Of a stretch of DNA of 64,000 nucleotides, positions 1-11,900 are shown one piece after another. The notes beneath the pieces were generated by a model. It did not search any database. It had not been told where the DNA came from and worked only from the letters and a program-made list of their open reading frames with translations. Source of the DNA: Magnetococcales bacterium (GTDB lineage Bacteria; Pseudomonadota; Magnetococcia; Magnetococcales; Magnetaquicoccaceae); assembly GCA_015234115.1 (NCBI GenBank), contig JADFWP010000001.1, positions 124,001-188,000 on the forward strand, in the 5' to 3' direction. The position numbers and the translations under genes are program-made. Each line of letters starts with the position of its first letter. The first letter of the stretch is position 1.

Positions 1-1
1 G

Positions 2-2488
<2,487 letters not shown>

Positions 2489-2532
2489 CCGGCTGGTGAC
2501 TTTTCGGGTCAATGAAGATCGTTGAAAGCAGA

Positions 2533-2575
2533 GAGGGGGTCTGGGGGACGCATCCCCCAGACCCCCTCTTTTTTT
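2533..2575 (+). terminator. Rho-independent terminator downstream of secA
   Basis: Perfect 16-bp stem GAGGGGGTCTGGGGGA/TCCCCCAGACCCCCTC (2533-2548 / 2553-2568), 4-nt loop, followed by T7. Confidence 0.93.
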
Positions 2576-2599
2576 CAGTGGCGGTTGCGCGCATATTTT

Positions 2600-2842
2600 T
2601 TAACGTTTATGACACAAGCAATCGATACCCCACGCCCGACTCTGTGAGAATCCGAGATCCAGAACAACCAGATCAGGCCGCCGGGTGCCGACCTCGATCA
2701 ACCCCCGTTTCCCCGCCTCGGCCTCGATCACCTGATACGGCTCCAACTCCAAAGCGGAACGGACAAACCGACGGATTTGCGGTTCGTCCTCGATCAGCAC
2801 GATCAGCACGGAACTCCCCTGGCCCTCAACCATCGGACTCAT
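2600..2842 (-). pseudogene. KdpE-like response-regulator receiver remnant (truncated)
   Basis: VLIVLIEDEPQIRRFVRSALELEPYQVIEAEAGKRGLIEVGTRRPDLVVLDLGF resembles the KdpE receiver N-terminus; ends just after the phospho-Asp strand; no DNA-binding domain; 9-bp tandem duplication gatcagcac (2792-2809) inserts VLI in the acidic-pocket strand. Confidence 0.75.
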
Positions 2843-3412
2843 CGTTTATCCACACCTCCTCGGGAATCACCGGGGGATGACCTCCGAGTGACGACGCGTA
2901 TCAACCCGAAGAAAGGATTCGTGCCGTTTCTCCTGACCGCCCTCCATTTCATTCACGAACCAGGCCATGGGCCATAAGAAGAGCATGCACGATGCCAAGG
3001 CAATGCCTGTCGGGGTGCAGTGTTTGCATGAGAACACCTCCAGAAAAAATGCCACACCTGAAACAGCTCACGCTTCGTTGTTTGCCAGCTTGCCGGTCTT
3101 CGTCCGTTTCTGTTGACTCATGAAAAGCTCCTTGTTTGACGAATCTTCTTGAAAATTCCAGGACGACAGATCAGGCTCCGTTTCCTGATCCGGAACTCCG
3201 TCCGATCACGAACCGGCGCCGCAGAGATTACGAAGAAAGAAGGTCAAAAAGGGCCATAGCATCAAAACCATCGAATTACCGATTTCCCTGGAAGAGAGTA
3301 TAATAATTCAAGACAACGCGAATTCCTGCTGTTTCGCAATGCGAAAGCCCTGAATCAGGCCTTCAGGACCAGAGGGTCTGAAACATCACGGTATTTCAGT
3401 TTATTCCTGACC

Positions 3413-3441
3413 TTGACAATCATAATGGCGATGATTAAACT
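3413..3441 (+). promoter_or_regulatory. Candidate sigma70-type promoter upstream of radical SAM gene
   Basis: TTGACA (3413-3418), 17-bp spacer, TAAACT (3436-3441; 4/6 match to TATAAT). Confidence 0.35.
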
Positions 3442-3548
3442 GTATCCGGTTCAGAAACCCTGCATGGCCCCCTGAACCCGATTGACAAACAACACCTCCC
3501 GAAGCGAAGGCGGTTCGCACAACGCTGGAAAGCCACTCACCTCATCTC

Positions 3549-5828
3549 ATGATCGTCGCCATGAACACTGTGACCTTTGTGACCTATTTGACCCGAGAGA
3601 TGGAACTGATGCCCGTTGGGGTGTTGACTCTGGCCACGTTGGCCCGTGAACGGGGCTGGGAGGTGGCTGTGCAGGATCTTCCCGCACCCCAGGACGAAGA
3701 GGCGTTCATCCACCACCTGGCCGCAAGCCGGATTGTGGGATTCAGCACCCTCTGCTCCACCTTTCACCGCTCGTTGCAACTGGCCGCCAGAGTCAAAGCC
3801 CTTCATCCACAGGTCACGGTGATCATGGGCGGACCGCAGGCCACCGCCGTGGCCGTCCCCCTGCTGGAGCGCCATGCCTATGTGGATCTGATTTTCCGGG
3901 GCGAGGCCGAGGCCGGATGGAGCGCCTTTCTCGATGGCCTGCCCTGGTCCGAAATTCCCGGACTGGTCTACCGCCAGCATGACGCCATCCAGGAAAATCC
4001 CACCGCACCCCTGCTCATGGAACTGGACCGCCTTCCCTGGCCCGCCTTTGACCTCTACCCGCCGTCGGGCTTGAGCGTTCCGCTGGAAACCGGACGCGGC
4101 TGTCCCTTTGCCTGCACCTATTGCTCCACCAATCAGTACTTCTCGCGCCGCTTCCGGGCCAAAAGTCCGGAACGGATCCTGGCCGAGATGGATCAACTGC
4201 ACACCCTCTACGGGACGCGCACCTTTGATCTCATCGAAGACTCCTTCACCACCAATCGACGCAAGATCCTGGAGTTTTGCGACGCCATCCGCATCCACCC
4301 CCGCGCCTATGCCTGGAACATCAGCGCCCGACCCGATCAGGTGGATGCCGAACTGCTGGAAAATTTACGACGTTCCGGGTGTCGGGGCATCTTCTTCGGC
4401 ATCGAAACCGGTTCCCAGCGCATGCAAAAAGCCGTCAAGAAGAATCTGCGTGTGGGCCGCGCCGTGGACAATCTGGCATTGACCCGCCAATCCGGCCTTC
4501 AGGTCACCGCCTCGTTCATCATCGGTTTCCCCGATGAAACCAAAGAGGATCTGCGTGAAACCTTGCAGGTCTTCGCCCGACTGGTGAGCCAACAGGAGAT
4601 GGTGTTGCAGCTCCATCTGCTCTCCCCTCTGGCCGGATCGACCCTGGTGCAGGCCGCAACCCCGCTGGCCTTCGACGGCATGCCCACCGATTTCAACGAC
4701 CTGGACCAACGCTGCTCGCCAACCGAACTGGCCCAACTCCAGCAAGATCCCGTGCTGTTCCCCCACATGCACTATTTTTCCAACACCGAACTGCCCCGCG
4801 CCCGCTATCTGTTCGTGGCCTATCTGATCCGGCTGTGTGAATGGTTCTTCCCAAATTTTCTGCACTGGGTCTGCCAATGGCGCGCCGCATCCTGGACCGA
4901 CTGCCTGTTGGAAACGCCGGTGCCGGATGAGATGGTCACCGATGCTTCCTTTCCGGAACCGACGGAGTTGTGGATCGAGCGGGGCCATGCCGTATGCGCC
5001 CGCTTTGCCCGGAACAGCGATCTGGTCGGATTGCAGGAAATCCTGGCCTATGACCGGGCCTTCAGCCGCATGAACCAGCTCCCGAACGAGCCGCCTGCCA
5101 TGGTGATGCTGCCACGCTCCCTGGCCGAACGCCATCCGGGACGGCTGCTGCCAACGCTCACGCCGCCGCTGAACGATCTGGCGCCCTTTCTGATCAATCG
5201 GGAGGCGTCGGGTTGGGTGGATGTGGCGCTCCAGGTAACCCCCGAGGCGATGGAAACACGCCTGCAAGAGATTTGTGGCAACTGCGGAGAGTGCTGTCTG
5301 GATGAAAACGGATTGATGTGCGGGGTCGAAGAGTGGGCCATGATCGCCCGTTTCCTGGAAAATCATCAGCAACCCGTACCGGCGACCACCCCGACCGCCT
5401 GGCAGGGATTGGTGCTGGAGGCTGGATTCCGCTATCTGGCCCATCCCATCGATGGACCACGCACCCTGCACGACACCCCGGAAATCGCACGCGCCGCTGC
5501 GGGAGAACAAGGCTGGGTACGTCATGCCTGCGCCCATCTGGAGGTGGAAAACGATCTCTGCCGTTGCGGGATTCAGTCGGTCAAACCCTCCGAGTGTATC
5601 GCCTATCCCTACCGACCCATGGGGGATGGTGGCCAGATTTGGCACTTTGAACCCACGGAAGGCAGATTGGGCGGACGTTGTGACTTGATGGCCCTGTTGA
5701 AAAAAAGAGCGGCGTTTCGCCAGCAATATCTGGATTGGGCCAGGAGTCGCATGGGACCGCATTCCGGAGCCGTGGCCCTGGGTCAACTGCATGCCGACCA
5801 CGACCTTGATCAGGAGCAGCGCGCCTGA
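3549..5828 (+). CDS. B12-binding-type radical SAM protein fused to a C-terminal YkgJ-type Cys-cluster domain
   Basis: N-terminal cobalamin-binding-like Rossmann region (VGVLTLATLARERGWEV...VIMGGPQATA); radical SAM motif CPFACTYC; C-terminal CGNCGECC...CRCGIQSVKPSECIAYPYRP. Confidence 0.85.
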   Translation: MIVAMNTVTFVTYLTREMELMPVGVLTLATLARERGWEVAVQDLPAPQDEEAFIHHLAASRIVGFSTLCSTFHRSLQLAARVKALHPQVTVIMGGPQATAVAVPLLERHAYVDLIFRGEAEAGWSAFLDGLPWSEIPGLVYRQHDAIQENPTAPLLMELDRLPWPAFDLYPPSGLSVPLETGRGCPFACTYCSTNQYFSRRFRAKSPERILAEMDQLHTLYGTRTFDLIEDSFTTNRRKILEFCDAIRIHPRAYAWNISARPDQVDAELLENLRRSGCRGIFFGIETGSQRMQKAVKKNLRVGRAVDNLALTRQSGLQVTASFIIGFPDETKEDLRETLQVFARLVSQQEMVLQLHLLSPLAGSTLVQAATPLAFDGMPTDFNDLDQRCSPTELAQLQQDPVLFPHMHYFSNTELPRARYLFVAYLIRLCEWFFPNFLHWVCQWRAASWTDCLLETPVPDEMVTDASFPEPTELWIERGHAVCARFARNSDLVGLQEILAYDRAFSRMNQLPNEPPAMVMLPRSLAERHPGRLLPTLTPPLNDLAPFLINREASGWVDVALQVTPEAMETRLQEICGNCGECCLDENGLMCGVEEWAMIARFLENHQQPVPATTPTAWQGLVLEAGFRYLAHPIDGPRTLHDTPEIARAAAGEQGWVRHACAHLEVENDLCRCGIQSVKPSECIAYPYRPMGDGGQIWHFEPTEGRLGGRCDLMALLKKRAAFRQQYLDWARSRMGPHSGAVALGQLHADHDLDQEQRA

Positions 5829-5835
5829 TCCATCA

Positions 5836-5906
5836 AACTTGCATGATGGGGAGATAATTCCCTCACCCCCCAACCGTGGACCTCCCAGGCGGGAGTTCCA
5901 CGGTAA
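5836..5906. repeat. 71-bp dispersed palindromic repeat, copy 1
   Basis: aacttgcatgatgggg...ccctcacccccc.accgtgga..tccc.ggcgggagttccacggtaa; same length as copy 2 and closely matching; internal hairpin CCGTGGACCTCCC/GGGAGTTCCACGG. Confidence 0.9.
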
Positions 5907-5928
5907 AATATCCGGTGAACGTGCCTGC

Positions 5929-8900
5929 TCACTCCGAGACCATCAGCAGATAATGATGAGAAAGAGTTGCACCGGGATGCAGCGTGACCAAAAGGGAAGC
6001 TGTCATGGGGCCAATACCATCCGGATCATAGTGCAGCGTGCGGGTGCGGGTGTTGAAAAGAAAACGCTGAAGCGGTGTCGTAGGCAGAGCTGTAACACTG
6101 GCCAGAAACCGATCGGAGGCGACTTGCCCCACTGACAGATCGCCAAAATTGGGGCTGAAGAAACCCAATCGATCCCCCTGACGCGGGTTGAAGTCGGTCA
6201 GGGTATCCCCGCCTTCCGAGGGGTCATGCCATTGAAACCGGTCCGCTCCCGGACCGCCAGTGAGCCAATCCGCTCCGACACCGCCCTGCAAGCGATCATT
6301 CCCCAGGCCACCCGTCAGCAGATCCGCCCCTCCGCCGCCATCCAAAAGATTATCCCCGCTGTTGCCGGTGAGGGTGTTGGCCAGATCATTGCCAAAACCG
6401 TTGATGGCTGCACTGCCGGTCAGAATGAGCTGTTCCAGATTGGCTCCGAGCTGCCAGGTCGCGCGGCTTGAGACGGTATCGCTCCCCTGGTTGCGCCCCT
6501 CGATCACGGTATCCCCGGCATCCACTTCATAAAGATCATCCCCGGCCCCGCCACTCAGAATGTTGGCCGCACCATTGCCGATCAGATGATTGGCCAACCG
6601 GTTGCCCGTACCGGAGATCGGGTTGGTGCCGGTCAGGGTCAGCTTCTCCACCTGGGCGGGCAGAGTGCAAGAGATCGAACTCATCACCAGATCGTTCCCC
6701 TGGTCAGCGCGCTCGATCACCCGATCACGGGGATCCTCCACCCGGTAGAGATCATCCCCTGCGCCACCTATCAGGATATCGGCCCCAGCCTCCCCATCCA
6801 GAAGGTTGTCGCTGCGGTTGCCGATCAGGCGATTGTCGCCCCGGTTGCCGATGGCGTGGGTCGGGTTGGTGCCGATCAAAGTCAGATTCTCCAGATGGTC
6901 GCCCAGGGTCCAACTTCCAGCGGTTCTGACCTGATCGATCCCCTCGCCTGGATTTTCAAAGATCGCATCCCCGGCACCCACATAATAAAGATCATCCCCC
7001 GCACCGCCACTCAGACGGTTGGCACCGGCATTGCCGATCAGGAGATTGGCCAGTTCATTGCCGGTTCCCTGCAGCGGGGCTGTGCCCGTGAGCATCAACT
7101 GCTCCACCTGGGCCGGAAGCATAAACGATACCGAACTGACGATCCGATCCACCCCCTCGCTGCTGCGCTCGATCACCCGATCCCGCAGATCATCGACCCG
7201 ATAGTGATCATCCCCGCTGCCGCCAATCAGGGTATCGGCCCCAAAAGCGCCATCCAGCCTATTGTCCGCCTCGTTACCGGTGATCCGGTTGGCCAGACTG
7301 TTGCCGGTTCCTTCACGCGCGTCCGGCCCGATCAGCACGAGGTTTTCCAACTGCGCACCAAGTCTCCAGGAGCGGAAACTCTGAACCGTATCAACCCCCT
7401 CGCCGACCCGCTCCTTGAGATCAAGATCAACCCGATCCACGATGTAGGTGTCATCCCCCTGATACCCCACCAGAACATCGATTCCCGTCCGGGCCGTCAG
7501 GGTGTCGTTGCCGGTGGTTCCGGCCAGAAAACGGCCCAGGGGCAAATCAGGCCAGGGTTGAATCACCGGCTCTGGTGCCGGTTGGACCGCAGGAATCACG
7601 GGTGGCGTAACCGGATCTGGCACAGGCGGTGGCGGGTTGTCCGGCGTGGAAGGGGTACTCTCAGGCGTCAGCCCGATCCACTGGCGCACCACCGTGCCCG
7701 GACCATCCGGAGTCACGGTCAGGGTGCGCTCGCGAAATCCCGGTTGGGTCACGGTGATCCGGGTGGTCTCGTGGCCGGGCAACAAAAGCGTGAGGGTGCC
7801 ATCCTTTTCCGGGGAGAGGGTGCGCTGGTTGAGGGTGATCATGGCAGACTGGAGAGCGGCATAATCCTGATTGCTGTAGAGAATTCCATAAAGAATAGCT
7901 GGCAGATCATTCGGAAAAACCAGAGTAAAGTTCTGCGGATCGCTGATCGCCACGCCGCCATAAGGATCGCTGGCCTCGATTCGCCACCAGTACTCCCCCT
8001 GGGCGAGCAGATCCTGGAAATTCACCAAAGCCAGGGAGGTTTCCAGGCTCTCCTGACGGTAGAGTTCCTGGGTGAAAGCCGAATCACGGGCGATCACCAG
8101 GGTATAGCGCACCCGGTCTCCATCCGGATCCGTGACATCCGACCAGTTGAACAACCCGATGGCCTCCACCCGGCTGGTGGTTTCCGGAAGCGGTGAAGCC
8201 GGATTGTGGTTGCCGGCCTGATTGACATACAGATGGGCCACGCGCGGGGTGGAGAGTTGGTCGGATTCGCCATCCTGCAGGGTGAACTGAAACTGGTAGT
8301 GGCCGGGTGCAGTGAAGCCGCGAAAACCGGTAATGGCAGTGCTGGCAATCTCCCAACGTCCATTCGTCCCCCGGGTCAGTGCGCTGCGGGGCAGATCGAG
8401 GCTCACCTGATAGGGGGTTTCCCCATCGGCAGGATCGACTCCGGGTACGACCACGGTGACATGGCCCTGGGAGGCCTCGAATCGGCCATCCGGTGTACTC
8501 TCCGTGGCCCACAAGGTGAGCGTGGCACCGGAGAGAATCTGTTGAGACGGGGTGACGGCTGCGATCTGGACCGGATCGAGCAGGGAGTTGGTCAGGCTGG
8601 AGCGGGTGAAGCCCAAATGGAGCGCCGCAGCCGCAGCGCCATCCTGATCGTGGGTGGTGGAGAGTGCATTGCTGCCTGCGCCATCCCCGTTGTCATCGAG
8701 CAGCGGGTGTTGGCCGGAACGGTCGGTCAGCCACTCCTGCACCCGCTGTTCCGGGGTGTTGAAACGGCTGTTGTCGGCATTGGCCAGCACCACCGGATCG
8801 TTTTCGGTCAGTTCGGTGGCCTGGGTGAAAGCGGTGTGGAAGCTTGCTCCGGCTCCCAGGAATTGAAAAAAATGTTGCAAGAACAACTCTCCCACCTGAA

Positions 8901-11900
8901 TGCCATCGCTCTCAGGCGCGCCCCGGTGGGATTTTTCGTTGGCGCTGGCTGTGGTGATCAGGGTGCGTCCAGGTCGGGAGAGTGCATCGATGAAGCTGCC
9001 GGAATAACAGGCCCCGAGAATCATCATCTGTTGCTGGGCCAGGGCGAGTTGACCCGCTGCACCGGCACTCTCGGAGCCGAGACGGCTGTCGAGCCGGTTC
9101 ATCCAGGCAGCCAGGCTGGCTGCGGTCAGTTGCTCGTCCGGCCCCAGGTAAAAGGTCTCCCGACTGCCGTGGTCCACCAGGATCACATACAGAGGGGCGG
9201 GTTGAGCGATCAGACGGTCGTAGGCCCAGTTTTCGATAGCCTCTTGCAGACTCGCCAGGGTCGGAGGATTGGGCGCAACGCCAGGCAGGTTGCGGTAATC
9301 TGCCGGATTGTCCGAGGTTGGGGCCGGTCCGAGGGTGTGGGTGTCGTAATTGAAATATTGAATGTTTTCCGTGGAAAAGCCGCGCCGGAGCAGGGTTTCG
9401 TAGATGCGGTTGGTGGTGCGTTTATGGGCCTCGATCCCTTCCGGAGTGCCGGAATTGGTATCCAACTCCCCCTGGACCAGAATGGCATAGCCCGCAGGCT
9501 CTCCCAGATGGAGATCGGCCTGGGCCGGGGTGGGCGGGGCGAGCATCAGAGAACCGGAGGCCGTCACCTCCAGCAGGGCATCACTGACCAAGCCGTCCAG
9601 ATCGACAAAGGAGAAATGACCGGTGCTGTCCGTGGTGGTGGTCGTGACCGTGCGAATCGGCGTGTCGGGAACGGTGATGGTGAGCATCACCTCCAGGCCG
9701 ACGCGGTTCAGGGCCACCCCTTCGTTCTGCAGCAGTTGGCCGTTCAGGGTCAGGCTCTGGCCCGGATTGCGGGTATAGAGACTCTGCTCCAGCACGATGC
9801 GGGTGGCGTAGGGATCACCGCTTTCCGTGACGCCAAAGTCGGTGGGGGTGAGGGTGACATTGCCTGCCTGATCGATGACTCGGGTGGTGGCAGTGTAAAG
9901 TCGGCCCGAAGGAAACAGGCTTCCCAGCTCCAGGGACCAGTCGTTCCAGCCATTCTCACTGCTGGCCGTAAAAAAGAACGGAGCGGTTTGCCATTTCAGG
10001 ACATAACCCTGAAGTCCCAGGTATTGGCCGGCCTGGTTTTGAATCGTCGTTGCAACCTGCCGCACCCCCATTCCCACATCACCAGCCGTGCCGACAAAGC
10101 TGGACAGATCGCTATCGAAAATCCCGTCGTCGGGAAGGGTGAGAGAACCCGTGGGGGCAATGGTATCGACGGTGAAGTCGAAGTCGTCCGTCACCGTGCC
10201 CCCGTAGCCGTCATCGGCGATGACATGTACGGATAAGGATTCGCAGGTATTTTCGGGGGCCGTGCCCAAAAAGATGTTCCCGTTCAGGGTGAGCCACCAG
10301 GGCAGAGAATTGCCAGTGGCGAGCAAGGCACTGTAGGTGAGAGCATCCCGCTCTTCGTCCGAGAAGGTGTTGGCGGGGATGATATAGCTGAAATTTCTCC
10401 CCGTATTGTTGATCACCTGGTCAGGAATGGGGTTGGCCACCAGGGGGGCGATGTCGGGGATGATGGTGAGGGTAAGGGGAACGGAAACCGGGCTGCTGGT
10501 ATTGTCGATGCCCTGGAAGGCCTTGATGGCGTAGGTGCCCAGGGCCAGGGAAACATCCAGGCTCCATCGGTTGTCGGAGACTGCGGCATGGCCCAGGAGT
10601 TCACCCGCATCCAGGGTATCGTTGCCATTGGCGTCATCGAACAGCGTTACTGTCGCCAGGGCCTGCCCTATGCCCGAGAGGGTGAGTCCGGAGGTGTTGC
10701 GGGTGATGTCGTCACTGTCGGAAGCGCCGGTGTCATCCCCAGCAGAGAAATCCGGGGCGGAGAGGGTGGCCAGGTAGATGGAGGCTGTATCCGCATCCAG
10801 CAGGAGCGTGCTGCCATACTGGACAAACTGGTTGTAAAGCTCGCCGCCGATGGTTTGCTGCCCCTGGAGGGTCCATCCAGAGCCCAGGTCCACCAGATCC
10901 TCTGCATCGCCCATGACCCGCAAGGTGGTGCCCTGGGCCAGCAGCTGGCTGACCTGCTGAAAATCGAGGATCAGGGTATGGCTGCCACTGCCTGCTTGCA
11001 GGTCGATGATTTCGATCCCTTGCACCCGGTTGCGGAGGGAACTGTCGGTCAGGTCCAGGGTCATACCCTCCCCGACCAAACGCAGGGTATCCTGGCCACC
11101 CCCGGCATCCAGCCTGAGGAAATTGCCGTCTGGGATCGTCAGCGTATCATCGCCATGACCGCCGATGAGGAGATCCGCACCGCCATTGCCCACCAGGATG
11201 TCGTCTCCCAGGCCACCCCGCAGGGTGTCGGTGCCGGTGGTGCCGACACAGCTTTGGGCAGCGGTGGAGAGATTGGTATAATTGCCGCCGAACACCACAT
11301 AGCTCGCCCCGGATTCGTCGCCGCCCACATCGGCCCAGGGAGCCCCGACGATGAGATCGTCGAAGCCATCGCCATTGACATCCCCGGCACTGCTCACGGA
11401 TTCGCCGCTCAGGTCCACCCCGTTGGCGCCGTTCAGGCGGAAGCCGTTGGTGCCATTCAGGGTGGAGAGGTTCAGGGAGGAGGCGAAAGCGGAGGCTTGG
11501 CCGAACAGCACATAGCTCACCCCGGCATCATAGAAGGTAGAGCCATTGGCCGACACGTTGGTCCCAGGAGAACCGATGATCAGGTCGTCGAAGCCATCGC
11601 CATTGACATCCCCGGCGCCGCGCACCGACCGTCCGCTCTGGTCATTTCCAGCAAAGCCAGCCAGGCGGAAACCGTTGCTGCCATTCAGGGTGGAGAGGTC
11701 CAGGATGGATGCAAAACCGGACGCCTTGCCAAAGACCACATAGCTCGCCCCTGGTCTGCTGACACCCACGGTGGCAGCCCAAGCCCCAATAATGAAATCA
11801 TCGAAACCATCCCCATTGACATCTCCGGCGCTGCTCAACGCACTGCCGCTCCGATCATAACCGCCCACGCCATCCAGGCGGAAGCCGTTGCTGCCATCCA

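Noticed and set aside
2600-2842. Functional stand-alone response regulator
   Set aside because: Truncated right after the phospho-Asp strand with a duplication in the acidic pocket; better explained as a pseudogene fragment.
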